Of a DNA stretch of 64,000 bases, positions 36,488 to 46,215 are shown one piece after another; the first letter of the stretch is position 1; each line of letters opens with the position of its first letter. The notes below the pieces were generated by a model, which saw nothing but the letters and a program-made list of their open reading frames with translations, ran no database searches and was not told the DNA's origin. The DNA lies in NCBI GenBank assembly GCA_017390475.1, contig JAFPBO010000052.1, forward strand, positions 20,689 through 84,688, read 5' to 3'. The position numbers and the translations under genes were made by a program. The stretch comes from Loktanella sp. GTDB lineage: Bacteria > Pseudomonadota > Alphaproteobacteria > Rhodobacterales > Rhodobacteraceae.

Positions 36488-37135
36488 CTACATCGCGGCG
36501 CCCTGTGGCGCGCTAACGGCGGACCAGATCATTAGGGCTCCGAAAGCTACAAAGATGATACCAGTTAGCATCCGTCCACGCCTCGCATGCTTAGGGTTGC
36601 GCAGTAGCCGAACGAAGTGGCGGGCTCCGTAGGCATAGCCGCCAAGAATGATGAGCTTCACGATGACGAAGGTTGCAACCAGAAGGGCGAGCACGGATGC
36701 TCCGCTGCCGACCGGGAGGAACTGGGGGAACAGCGCGGCAAAAAACAGGATCGCTTTCGGATTGCTGATGCCGACACCGAAGGAGTGAAGCCAAAGCCCC
36801 AACCCGCTGTCCCCACGCGATGCCTCTGGGTCCGTCGGGTCCGATTGTGGCGCAGGATGACGCAGAAAGCTCCATCCAAGCCAGATGATGTAGAGCGCGC
36901 CTGCAAGTCGCAGGGCAAGGAAGGCAACCGGATAGGCCAGCAGCAGCGCCCCCAGCCCGATGATGGAAAGCGTGGCCAGTAACGCGATCGCCAGCAAATC
37001 ACCGCTCAATGCGGCCAGCGCGCGGCGCCACCCGTGGGTGATGGCGTTGTTCACGATAAACACTGTTGACGGGCCCGGCGTCGCAGCTTGGGCCGCGCTG
37101 ACGAAGAGAAAGGTCAGATAGGCTGAAAGTTCCAT
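36488..37135 (-). CDS. LysE/RhtB-family exporter
   Basis: A 215-residue membrane protein with about six TM helices, beginning MELSAYLTFLFVSAAQAATP and with the family motif ATPGPSTVFIVNNAITHGWR. It is expected to export amino acids or related metabolites. The frame is open to 37321, but the ATG at 37135 with AAGGAA upstream gives the standard RhtB N-terminus. The divergent LysR-type regulator starts 258 bp away and is the likely controller. Confidence 0.85.
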   Translation of the reverse strand: MELSAYLTFLFVSAAQAATPGPSTVFIVNNAITHGWRRALAALSGDLLAIALLATLSIIGLGALLLAYPVAFLALRLAGALYIIWLGWSFLRHPAPQSDPTDPEASRGDSGLGLWLHSFGVGISNPKAILFFAALFPQFLPVGSGASVLALLVATFVIVKLIILGGYAYGARHFVRLLRNPKHARRGRMLTGIIFVAFGALMIWSAVSAPQGAAM

Positions 37136-37393
37136 TCTCGTTTCCTTCTGAGACGCTGACATGGCGGACGTGAACTGGGCTGGCGCAGCCTGTCCGCTTT
37201 GCTGCGTAGTCTTGCGGCGACCAAAGCCAAGGATCGCGCGTTGGGTGAACATTCCATACTTCCCCATTGCTCCACGATTATGGCCGCGGGCACGTACGCG
37301 GGCGTTGTTTCCTGCAAGCAATTTGTCGTTCCGTTGGGCAACAAGTTAGTGGCATACTCGGGCAAGCTGTGTCGCGAAACGGGGAACGTCAAA

Positions 37394-38302
37394 ATGGATA
37401 TAGAGGATCTGGATACATTCGTCGCCGTGGCCGATACCGGGGGTATATCGGCCGCAGCGCGTCGGCTTGGCGTCTCCAAATCCATCGTCAGCCGGCGGCT
37501 ATTTCGGATCGAGGCGGAACTCGGCACACAGCTTCTCGCACGGACGACCCGCGGCGCCGCGCTGACCGAGGCGGGATCGACATTCAGGGACCATGCGGCC
37601 CGCGCCAGCGCCGAAATCAACATGGCCAGAGAGACGATCCTGCCGACCGGCGGATTGCGGGGCCGACTTAGGATCGCCATGCCGCTGTCCATCGGCCCGA
37701 CGCATTTCGCACCGGTACTTGCCGAAATGGCGCATCGCCACCCGCACCTTCATATCCAGAGCTCTTACAGTGATCGCTTCGTTGATCTCATCGCAGAGGG
37801 TTTCGATTGCGCGCTTCGGGTTGGATATCTTCCGGATTCCAACATGATTGCGAAGCGCATCGTCACAATCCAAGGAAGGCTTGTCGCAAGCCAAGACTAT
37901 ATCACTACACACGGCTCGCCAGAGACCCCAGACGAAGTCGTCGCCCATGAGGCGCTCATGCAAGGCACCGAGAGCTGGCAATTCATGGATGACGGCAAAA
38001 TCGTGACAGTCCAGCCGCAGGGCAGGTTCAAGGCCGACAACGCTGTGGCGCTTGCTGCTGCTGCGGCCTCGGGGCTTGGTATCGCCTTTCTTCCCGATTG
38101 CATCACCCATGACTATATCAGGTCAGGTGCCCTTGTCCCGATAATGACGCGCTATCCCCCACCGCTGGCTGGTGCCTTTGTCGTCAGACCGCCAGGTCTG
38201 CATCCCGCACGGAAGATCAGGGTGCTGATTGACACTCTGGTTGACCATTGCATACGGAACCCGGACATCTGGGGTCTCGGCCGCGAGGACCTGCAGGCCT
38301 AA
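37394..38302 (+). CDS. LysR-family transcriptional regulator
   Basis: 302 residues, with an N-terminal winged helix (MDIEDLDTFVAVADTGGISA, then RRLGVSKSIVSRRLFRIEAE near 25-44) and a C-terminal effector-binding domain with HRHPHLHIQSSYSDRFVDLI and SGLGIAFLPDCI. The pattern is that of the AaeR/DsdC-like branch with SIVSRRLFRIE. It is divergent from the LysE-type exporter gene, a classic LysR-target pairing. The frame opens at 37199; the ATG at 37394 matches the family start, with GGGGAACG upstream. Confidence 0.87.
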   Translation: MDIEDLDTFVAVADTGGISAAARRLGVSKSIVSRRLFRIEAELGTQLLARTTRGAALTEAGSTFRDHAARASAEINMARETILPTGGLRGRLRIAMPLSIGPTHFAPVLAEMAHRHPHLHIQSSYSDRFVDLIAEGFDCALRVGYLPDSNMIAKRIVTIQGRLVASQDYITTHGSPETPDEVVAHEALMQGTESWQFMDDGKIVTVQPQGRFKADNAVALAAAAASGLGIAFLPDCITHDYIRSGALVPIMTRYPPPLAGAFVVRPPGLHPARKIRVLIDTLVDHCIRNPDIWGLGREDLQA

Positions 38303-38537
38303 TCTGCAAGGAACTGGGTGGCGGTTGGTCGCCATCCATGGACACGGCCGAAGCGTTCCGTATTTCGCGACACAGTTTGATGCATAGCATGGCTAGCCAC
38401 CGGGATGCGGCTTCGCCAAACTCGGAACCAGACGAAACCACAACGCCCCATCGCGCGGGCAGGTTGGATGAGTCATGATCAGGCCCTGACATCGGCAGGC
38501 AAAGTGTCGGTTGCGAGCAAACGAGAGGACGACGCGC

Positions 38538-39473
38538 ATGAGTTGGAACCCCGCACTTGACCCCGGCTGTCCCGATGAGACCGGCATTGACGCAATCGAG
38601 ACACTCATAGTCCCGCGGTCCCGCGATCTGGGCGGGTTTGAGGTCCGGCGCGCCCTGCCAGCACCCAAACGGCAGATGGTTGGGCCGTTCATCTTCTTTG
38701 ATCAGGCTGGGCCAGCCGAATTGCTGACCGGGCAGGGCGTCGATGTGCGTCCGCATCCGCATATCGGGCTGGGCACCGTGACCTATCTTTTTCGCGGCGA
38801 TTTTCATCATCGCGACAGCACCGGTGCCGATCAGATCATCAGTCCCGGCGCGCTGAACTGGATGGTGGCCGGGCGCGGCGTGACCCATTCGGAACGCACC
38901 TCGGCCACGGCCCGCAGTGGACCAAACAGCCTGTTCGGGATACAGACATGGCTGGCCCTGCCCGACAGCCATGAAGACATGGCGCCCAGTTTCGAGCATC
39001 ACGGTCAGGAGGCGCTGCCGATGATCGAGGATCATGGCGTTTCCGTTCGGCTGATCCTTGGCAGCGCTTATGGGAAAACCGCGCCTGCAACTATGCTCTC
39101 GGAAACCTTCTATGCCGACGTGAAACTTGAACCCGGACGCCGCTTACCGATGCCGGATGATCACGAGGACCGGGGCATCTATATTGTTGAAGGCTCTATT
39201 TCGGTTGCGGGGCAGGATTTCGACGCTGGTCGGATGATGGTTTTCCGCCCAGGCGACAGGATCACCGTCGCCGCAGGCGAACGGGGCGCACGGCTCATGA
39301 TCCTTGGCGGCGCCACCTTTTCCGGACCCCGCTACATCTGGTGGAACTTCGTCGCCTCGTCGCAGGAGCGCATAGAACACGCGAAGGCCGAATGGCGTGC
39401 CGCAAACTGGGGCAAGGGACGTTTCGATCTTCCGGCCGATGACCGCGACGAACATATTCCCGCGCCGGAATAG
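38538..39473 (+). CDS. Pirin family protein
   Basis: A 311-residue bicupin of the pirin family. The N-terminal cupin has the metal-site motif HPHIGLGTVTYLFRGDFHH near 73-91 and a later His/Glu pair in GRGVTHSER. A second cupin follows with IYIVEGSISVAG. Bacterial pirins act as quercetinase-like dioxygenases or as regulatory partners, and no choice can be made here. The ATG at 38538 has GAGAGGAC upstream. The next gene follows after 66 bp. Confidence 0.85.
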   Translation: MSWNPALDPGCPDETGIDAIETLIVPRSRDLGGFEVRRALPAPKRQMVGPFIFFDQAGPAELLTGQGVDVRPHPHIGLGTVTYLFRGDFHHRDSTGADQIISPGALNWMVAGRGVTHSERTSATARSGPNSLFGIQTWLALPDSHEDMAPSFEHHGQEALPMIEDHGVSVRLILGSAYGKTAPATMLSETFYADVKLEPGRRLPMPDDHEDRGIYIVEGSISVAGQDFDAGRMMVFRPGDRITVAAGERGARLMILGGATFSGPRYIWWNFVASSQERIEHAKAEWRAANWGKGRFDLPADDRDEHIPAPE

Positions 39474-39539
39474 CGGGCGTTGATGACGTAAAGTGACCTG
39501 ACCGCGCAATTGACAGATGCCGCATGGAGAAGACCCATA

Positions 39540-40796
39540 ATGACGATCAACTGGCCCCAGCTTGACTACCTTGGGTGGCGCGACACCTGTTCTGCGCTGC
39601 ACCTGTATCTGCAGATTGTCGGCAAATACAGGTTGGCGCATACGCCATGGCTAAACCATTCCTGGAATGCGACATTCTATGTCACGCCGACCGGCCTCGC
39701 GTCCTCGCCGATACCGGACGGTCCGGGCATAGAGATCCGGTTTGATTTCCACGAGCACAAGGTCGTGGGCACATGCGGCAACGGCCGGATGGCAAGCTTC
39801 GCGCTGGGGCCGACAACGGTGGCGGCGTTTCGCGCGAATTTTGTAAAGCTGATCACAGACCTCGGTGGCACGCCGACCTTCAACGATACGCCGAACGAGG
39901 TGCCCGATCCCGTCCCGTTCAGCGAGGATCATCGCGACCGGCCCTACGACCGGGACGCCGTACAGCGCTATCACCAGGCGTTGGTGGCGATCGACCGGGT
40001 CATGGGCAGGTTCCGGACTTCGTTTCTTGGCAAGTCCAGCCCGGTTCACCTGTTTTGGGGCGCGCTGGATCTCGCGGTCACCCGTTTTTCGGGTCGGCGC
40101 GCGCCACTGCACCCTGCCGGTATCCCATCGCTGCCGGATGATGTGGCGCAGGAAGCCTATGATCGGGAAGTCTCCTCTGCAGGTTTTTGGCCGGGCGGGA
40201 ATGGCATCGACTATCCCGCCTTCTATGCCTATGCCTATCCGGCGCCCGGTGGGTACCGGGCTGCGTCGGTCCAGCCTGATGCGGCATTCTGGCATGATGG
40301 CCTGTCGGAATTCCTGCTGCCTTATGATGCCGTTCAGAGTGCAGCCGATCCCGACGAGGCGCTGATGGCTTTCCTCGTCTCAACCTACGAGGCCGCCGCC
40401 GATCTGGGAGACTGGGACCGCGATCTTCTGGAATGCGCGCAGGGGCAGCCGCGCCAAGTCCGGCGGCCCAGTGCGGAACTGACAAAGGACGCATCATCGC
40501 CAGGCAAAATCCCGGTCGAACGAGAAGATGGCGCGTCGAAGGGACGTTACAGCGTGGTTATCGACGGCCACGCGGCCGAAATGACCTACAGTCGGGCTGG
40601 TGACGGGTTGATCATCATCGACCACACCGAAGTGCCCGCCGCCTTGCGAGGCCGCAAAGTCGGAGAGCGGTTGGTGCGACAAGCGGTCGAAGATGCGCGG
40701 CGCGACAAGGTCGCCATTGTTCCGCTTTGTCCGTTCGCCAAAGCACAGTTCGGACGCCATCCGGAATGGAGGGACGTACTGCAATCGAACACCTAA
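39540..40796 (+). CDS. DUF5996 protein fused to a C-terminal GNAT-like acetyltransferase domain
   Basis: 418 residues. Residues 1 to about 305 are a DUF5996 domain, recognised by YLGWRDTCSALHLYLQIVGK, LAHTPWLNHSWNATFYVTP and, later, GIDYPAFYAYAYPAPGGY and FLLPYDAV. After a linker (about 306-330), residues 335-418 form a short YjdJ/Gtn-type N-acetyltransferase (COG2388-like) with the acetyl-CoA loop VPAALRGRKVGERLVR and the terminal IVPLCPFAKAQF. DUF5996 function is unknown; the fusion suggests small-molecule or protein acetylation. The ATG at 39540 has GGAGAAG upstream. Confidence 0.75.
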   Translation: MTINWPQLDYLGWRDTCSALHLYLQIVGKYRLAHTPWLNHSWNATFYVTPTGLASSPIPDGPGIEIRFDFHEHKVVGTCGNGRMASFALGPTTVAAFRANFVKLITDLGGTPTFNDTPNEVPDPVPFSEDHRDRPYDRDAVQRYHQALVAIDRVMGRFRTSFLGKSSPVHLFWGALDLAVTRFSGRRAPLHPAGIPSLPDDVAQEAYDREVSSAGFWPGGNGIDYPAFYAYAYPAPGGYRAASVQPDAAFWHDGLSEFLLPYDAVQSAADPDEALMAFLVSTYEAAADLGDWDRDLLECAQGQPRQVRRPSAELTKDASSPGKIPVEREDGASKGRYSVVIDGHAAEMTYSRAGDGLIIIDHTEVPAALRGRKVGERLVRQAVEDARRDKVAIVPLCPFAKAQFGRHPEWRDVLQSNT

Positions 40797-41029
40797 TGTT
40801 CACCGAACCGGCGATGACGGCGACTTGCCTTACAGAAACTCTCCACTTGAATAGCACGGTTTTTGGGGAGGCACGCCAGTGTCGCCCGGGGGTGCCAAAT
40901 TATCAAAGCCTTTGTGAACAAACGGCAACACTGCGACGGGAGAATTCATATTTGAGCATTCGATGCTTGCATTAATATGAATATGACGCAGTTTGTGGCC
41001 ATTAAGTTTGGTGATTGAGGACGTTTGCA

Positions 41030-42187
41030 TTGGGCATTAACACGGCAGTGAGCCAGCTTGTCGTGACAATCCTGCAAGGCGTGGGTTTGCTCGCGATCAT
41101 TGTCGTTATCTTCGGTTTCCTACGAAAGTTGCAATTGGACTCGCTGAAGCAGTCACTGCTGCTTGGCGCAATGTTCGGCCTTTCGATATTATTGCTTGAT
41201 GTCATCTCATACGCAACGATGACCGGCCTTCATTTGAATGGCAGGTTCATGTGTGTCGCTCTGGCGGCGGCTTTTGGTGGTCTTCCCGCCTTGATCGTCG
41301 CAGCACCAATTGGCGCGCTGTCACAAAGTTGGTCAACCGATCTTGCCGGACTCGCCAATCTGTTTGGCCCGACGCTTTGCGGTGTTGTCGCGTTAATCTG
41401 GCGTTGGAAAATCAGATCGCTGACCCGCGGTCCCGTCAGCGCGATGATCGTGCTTGGCCTGATGCTCACTGTCCCGCTGGTGGTTCTTCACGTCGTTTCA
41501 AGCGACGGTGCACATCCTCCGCTGCTTTTGTTGTCGGGCGGCGCGACGATCGCCGCCGTGCTCCTGACAACGATGGTAGGGCTTTCCCTGGAGCGGCAAA
41601 AAGACAGTCTATTGCGTGAGCAGGCCCTGCTGAAAGCGTCGCTTCGCGATTCCTTGACCGGCTTGCATAATCGCCGCAGCTTTGATGCCGAACTTGCCCG
41701 CGTGCTCGCCCGGCCAGGTAGCCACTATCTTCTCTATGTCGACATTGATCACTTCAAGGCACTAAACGACCGGTTCGGTCACGTTTTCGGCGATGTGGTT
41801 CTGCAGAAAATCGCCGGTGCGATGAGTCAGTCAGTGCGCCATGATGACATCGTTGCGCGGATTGGCGGCGAAGAATTCGGCATTATTCTCCCGGATATCT
41901 CTCGCGATGCGGCACAGGCTCTGGCTGAACGTCTGCTGGCCGTCGTCTCTGCGTGCAATTTTGATGTTGCAGGAGAGCGTGTCGCGATAACCGTCAGTAT
42001 CGGGGCCGCCCACGGACAGCAGGTACAGACCGCCAATGCGCTTGTCGGGATCGCTGATGCAGCGCTCTATGAGGCAAAGAACCTTGGAAGGCGGTGCGTT
42101 GTCTTCAGTACGGATGACCCGCAGGCCTCTACCTGTCCTGCTGAACCGATCGTGAATCTGCATATTGCGGAGGAAAAGGGTATTTGA
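41030..42187 (+). CDS. Diguanylate cyclase with 5TM-type membrane sensor
   Basis: 385 residues. Five to six N-terminal TM helices (to about 190) resemble the 5TMR-LYT sensor (GRFMCVALAAAFGGLPAL), followed by a GGDEF domain with DSLTGLHNRRSFD, DIDHFKALNDRFGH and RIGGEEF. An RxxD inhibitory site (RHDD) lies five residues before GGEEF, so product inhibition by c-di-GMP is expected. It should be an active cyclase. The frame opens at TTG 41015 without a ribosome-binding site; TTG 41030 is preferred because GAGG lies eight bases upstream. Confidence 0.82.
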   Translation: MGINTAVSQLVVTILQGVGLLAIIVVIFGFLRKLQLDSLKQSLLLGAMFGLSILLLDVISYATMTGLHLNGRFMCVALAAAFGGLPALIVAAPIGALSQSWSTDLAGLANLFGPTLCGVVALIWRWKIRSLTRGPVSAMIVLGLMLTVPLVVLHVVSSDGAHPPLLLLSGGATIAAVLLTTMVGLSLERQKDSLLREQALLKASLRDSLTGLHNRRSFDAELARVLARPGSHYLLYVDIDHFKALNDRFGHVFGDVVLQKIAGAMSQSVRHDDIVARIGGEEFGIILPDISRDAAQALAERLLAVVSACNFDVAGERVAITVSIGAAHGQQVQTANALVGIADAALYEAKNLGRRCVVFSTDDPQASTCPAEPIVNLHIAEEKGI

Positions 42188-42441
42188 TCGAAGTGATGAA
42201 GCGGGACATGTATCTTTTCAGACGCGGCTTCTTTACCGGCAAAACGAAATCTAAGACCTGAGGTCACGGTGTTTTAGTCAGCCATCAAGGCTCGTCGCAT
42301 CGTGTGCTATCGCTATAAATTGGTGCTGGATGAAACAGTCATCTTAGTCAATAATGTGATTATCAGAATTTTTTCGTGTTTTTTGTAAATGTATGTGTGT
42401 GTCGCCACTTGTTTGGTTCATGAAGAGCCCTTCCATAGAAA
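42188..42441. other. A/T-rich gap between two c-di-GMP genes
   Basis: 254 bp with T-rich runs near 42365-42385 and no open frame with coding character. It probably holds the promoter of the large PAS-GGDEF-EAL gene. No operator was identified. Confidence 0.4.
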
Positions 42442-45400
42442 GTGGCAGCCTTGAAAAAGGACATAGACAGTGAATCTGTTGCAATCTCTGTATTGGATGC
42501 GGTTGCGCATCCCGTCTGGATATTTGCACGCGATACATACCATATTCTTTATGCCAACCCCAAAGCGCTAGACTGGCTTGGCTATGACAGGTCGGAACTG
42601 GAAACGCTTACGATCATCGAGCTTCGGCCTGAAGAAGAACGTGAGCGCCTCAAGCAACAAGTCCAGAACTTTACTCAGGAATCCTGTGATGCAGGGCTTT
42701 GGACCATTACCGCAAAATCGGGCCACCAACATCGTGCCACCTTTTATTGGCATCGGATGCAGTTGCGTGGAAGCGATCTTGTTCTGGCTACGATTATTGA
42801 TCAAAACCAGACATTGCAGGCGCAGCATGCATCACTGACAAAAGCTATTCAAGTCGCGGAGCAGGAAGCGCTATGGGCGGAAGATGCATATCGAAAAATA
42901 TTTGAAGCAGTTCCAGGCAAAATGCTGGTTCTGGAACCCAAAACCTATCGCATAATTGCTGTGACTGACGCGTTTCTTCCGATCATGATGAAGGAACGGT
43001 CAGAGATCTACGGAAAGCTTTTATTTGATATCTTTCCGGACAATCCTGATGATCCAGATGCAGACGGCGTCAGTCACTTGCGGGCGTCACTTCGGAAGGT
43101 CGAAACGCTTGGTTTGCAGGATGCAATGCCGGTTCAGCGGTATCCGATACGCAATCGCGATGGTGTGTTTGTCGATCGGTTCTGGATGCCGTTCAACAAA
43201 CCGGTCTTTGATAGCGCGGGCAAACTTATCTACATTATTCACCGCACAGAAGATGTGACTGCGCTACAGACTGTTGGTCCGCAGAACCGGCCAGACGAAA
43301 GTGACCAGCGATCCGGATCGCAAATCGATGTTTCACAGGCGCAGGAACTACAATCCGCAGTGATGTTGCTGCATGAATACGAAACGCGGTTGCGAACAGT
43401 CAGGCGGCTGTTCAAATTAGGCTCATGGGAATTCGATGTCGAACGTAACATCTACCACTTCTCGGACCGTGTGCTTGAAATCTTTGGGATTTCACCGGCA
43501 GATCGTGCACCGTTTAATGATTCTGTGTTCATGTCGCTTGTTCATCCCGATGATCGCGAGCGGATAAAATCAGAATTCACGCAGTTCCGGCAGAACCGAG
43601 AGCCGATTATCGCGTTCGAGCACCGTATCAAGCGACATGATGGCAGCATCGCTTATGTCAAAGGAATGGCAGAGCGGCATCACGTCGGCGCGCGCGAACT
43701 TGTTTTAGGATATATTCAGGACATTTCGGAATTTGCTTTAACTGAAACCAAACTGGCGGCAGCCCAGGAACTGATCCAGATCGCAGGCGAGAAACTCCAG
43801 ATCGGCGGCTGGCGCATTGATCGGGACATGCAGAGTTTGGTGTTGTCGGACAGCATGTATCGCATGTTTGAAGCTGATCCCGGCATTGAACCAGATTTTG
43901 GTGAAGGGTCAGACCTTCTTCAGTCGCCAGACCGGGACCGAATTATGAACCTGCTGCGCCGCTGTATCATGGATGGCCTCAGCTTTGACGAAGCTTTCAC
44001 AATTAACACTGTGAAAGCGCGGCCTATCAGGGTCAGGTTGCTGGGTTGGCCACATCTGGATCAGGCTGGTCGAATCATCGGGATTCAGGGTGCTGCGCAA
44101 GATCTCACTTTGCTGTACGAAGCTGAAGAACGGGTGGCAGAGGCGGATAGCCAAAGGCGCACAATACTGGAAAGCATCAGTGACGCCTTCTTCACGCTCG
44201 ATCATGATTTCCGCTTTACCTATTTGAATTCTCGTGCGGAAGATCTGTTGTTGCGTGGCCACGATAGTTTGATCGGTAAAGACATCTGGCAGGAATTTCC
44301 GCAGGCGATTGGGTCGGCATTCGAGTCGAGTTACCGTCGCGCAATGCGCACGGGCAAGACACAGCATTTTCAGGACCATTTCGCATTACTTGAGAAATGG
44401 TTTGATGTCTCGGCATATCCGGTCGCAGACGGACTGGCTGTATATTTCCGGGACGCGACAAAGGACGTCGAGAAAGCGCAGCATCTCAAATTGTTAGAAG
44501 CCGCCGCTTCACGCCTGAACGATGCTTTGGTGATCACAGAGTCAACGCCAACCGACAGCACGAAATGGCCAAAAATTGTCTACGTAAACCCCGCCGCAGA
44601 AAGAATGACAGGCTTTTCTCAAGCCGAGCTGGTCGGCACGAGCCCAAGCATTATGCAAGGGCCAGATACACCCGGACCCGAGCTGGAAAAACTGCATCGT
44701 GCGATGCGCGCGCACTTGCCAGTCAATGTCGAACTCAAGAATTATAACAAAGCAGGCCGCCCATATTGGGTCGACATCAGCATGTCGCCAGTCTTCGATG
44801 ACGCTGGCAATTGCACCAATTTTGTTGCTGTTGAACGCGATGTATCGGACTGGAAGAAAGCACAGGCCAAGCTTGAATTTGCTGCGGCCCATGATGCCGT
44901 CACCGGGCTTTGCAATCGTGCCCGATTTGAAGAGAATCTGAAGCGTGATCTGCAGCGTATGAAGTCTCGAGGGCAGCGTCTTGCGCTGATATTGATCGAT
45001 TGTGATAACTTCAAAGCAGTGAACGACACACTTGGTCATTCCGTAGGAGATGCCTTGTTACGCGCAATTGCTGAGAGACTCTCTGCGATTTTGCGCCCGG
45101 ATGCTGTTTTTGGTCGCCTTGGTGGTGATGAATTCGTCATATCTGTACCTGATATTGAAATAGCAGACGCCATGCAGTTTGCTGAATGGCTGCGTCGTGC
45201 GATGTTAGATCCCTTTATCGCTGACGGTGAACGCCTGTCAGTCACTGCAAGTATTGGCGTCGCAATATCACCCCACGATGCACAGGATGCCGACCAGTTG
45301 ATCCGCAATGCCGATATGGCGATGTACCGTTCAAAGGCGACTGGTAAAAATCAGGTCACAAGGTTCGACAAATCGTTGCGTGACGCGACTATCCGGCAAG

Positions 45401-46173
45401 CCGGTCTGACACAGGCATTACATGTGGCGCTTACGGAACAGACGGGCTTTCGTCTTGCGTATCAGCCCTTGTTTTGCGCAAGACGCAATCGGGTGATCGG
45501 CGCGGAAGCCTTGCTGCGCTGGGATCACACAGAACGTGGCAGCGTCAGCCCGGCCGAGTTTATCCCGGCCGCTGAAAATGCAGGGCTCATTCGGATGCTT
45601 GATCGTATGGTCATCGACAATACGATTGAACAATTGGCCCAATGGCGGCGGAACGGTTTGGCTTTTCCTATCTCAATCAATCTGTCGGCAATCAGCCTTC
45701 AGGATGCAGGGATCGGCGATGACATCGTGACCAAACTTGCCGCATCGAATGTCGCCGCAACACTTTTCGGTGTGGAAATCACCGAAAGCCTGTTTCTGGA
45801 AAGCTCCCAAAGTGTGTTGACCAACCTGCATGTGTTACGGCAGGCGGGGGTGAGGATTTCAATTGATGATTTTGGAACGGGACATTCCGCGCTCAGCTAT
45901 CTGCAGAAACTGCCTTTGGATGCGATCAAGATCGATCGCAGCTTTGTTGAACGCATCGAACATGCCGAGGGCGTTGGGAACCCATTGATCACAGCCATCA
46001 TCGCCATTGCAAATGCCTTGCAGTTGCGTGTTGTCGCCGAAGGCGTAGAAACGCAGGACCAAGCGGATTGGCTCATTCAAAACGACTGTGACGTACTTCA
46101 GGGATTTTTACTGGGCAAGCCGGTGGATGCGATTCGTTTTATAGAAAAATACGGCGATCTTTTGGGGCGCTAA
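42442..46173 (+). CDS. Multi-PAS GGDEF-EAL protein
   Basis: A 1243-residue cytoplasmic sensor-regulator without TM helices. About six PAS/PAC units occupy 1-800; examples are VLDAVAHPVWIFARDTYHI near 13-31 and TPSIMQG in a late LOV-like PAS near 730-790. A GGDEF domain follows with RLGGDEFVIS near 893-902, then an EAL domain with GAEALLRWDH, EITES, DDFGTGHSALSYL, KID and QGFLLGKPV, all phosphodiesterase residues present. There is no RxxD site. The late PAS lacks the LOV Cys motif NCRFLQ, so flavin light sensing is unlikely. The start is GTG 42442 or TTG 42451; ribosome-binding site support is weak. Confidence 0.85.
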   Translation: MAALKKDIDSESVAISVLDAVAHPVWIFARDTYHILYANPKALDWLGYDRSELETLTIIELRPEEERERLKQQVQNFTQESCDAGLWTITAKSGHQHRATFYWHRMQLRGSDLVLATIIDQNQTLQAQHASLTKAIQVAEQEALWAEDAYRKIFEAVPGKMLVLEPKTYRIIAVTDAFLPIMMKERSEIYGKLLFDIFPDNPDDPDADGVSHLRASLRKVETLGLQDAMPVQRYPIRNRDGVFVDRFWMPFNKPVFDSAGKLIYIIHRTEDVTALQTVGPQNRPDESDQRSGSQIDVSQAQELQSAVMLLHEYETRLRTVRRLFKLGSWEFDVERNIYHFSDRVLEIFGISPADRAPFNDSVFMSLVHPDDRERIKSEFTQFRQNREPIIAFEHRIKRHDGSIAYVKGMAERHHVGARELVLGYIQDISEFALTETKLAAAQELIQIAGEKLQIGGWRIDRDMQSLVLSDSMYRMFEADPGIEPDFGEGSDLLQSPDRDRIMNLLRRCIMDGLSFDEAFTINTVKARPIRVRLLGWPHLDQAGRIIGIQGAAQDLTLLYEAEERVAEADSQRRTILESISDAFFTLDHDFRFTYLNSRAEDLLLRGHDSLIGKDIWQEFPQAIGSAFESSYRRAMRTGKTQHFQDHFALLEKWFDVSAYPVADGLAVYFRDATKDVEKAQHLKLLEAAASRLNDALVITESTPTDSTKWPKIVYVNPAAERMTGFSQAELVGTSPSIMQGPDTPGPELEKLHRAMRAHLPVNVELKNYNKAGRPYWVDISMSPVFDDAGNCTNFVAVERDVSDWKKAQAKLEFAAAHDAVTGLCNRARFEENLKRDLQRMKSRGQRLALILIDCDNFKAVNDTLGHSVGDALLRAIAERLSAILRPDAVFGRLGGDEFVISVPDIEIADAMQFAEWLRRAMLDPFIADGERLSVTASIGVAISPHDAQDADQLIRNADMAMYRSKATGKNQVTRFDKSLRDATIRQAGLTQALHVALTEQTGFRLAYQPLFCARRNRVIGAEALLRWDHTERGSVSPAEFIPAAENAGLIRMLDRMVIDNTIEQLAQWRRNGLAFPISINLSAISLQDAGIGDDIVTKLAASNVAATLFGVEITESLFLESSQSVLTNLHVLRQAGVRISIDDFGTGHSALSYLQKLPLDAIKIDRSFVERIEHAEGVGNPLITAIIAIANALQLRVVAEGVETQDQADWLIQNDCDVLQGFLLGKPVDAIRFIEKYGDLLGR

Positions 46174-46215
46174 CCTGACCCACGCCTCGCCGTCAGACTT
46201 GAGCAATAACGTCAA

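Noticed and set aside
44565-44900. LOV light-sensor domain in the PAS-GGDEF-EAL protein
   Set aside because: The PAS has the LOV-like context (PSIMQGP) but lacks the NCRFLQ motif with the photoactive Cys.
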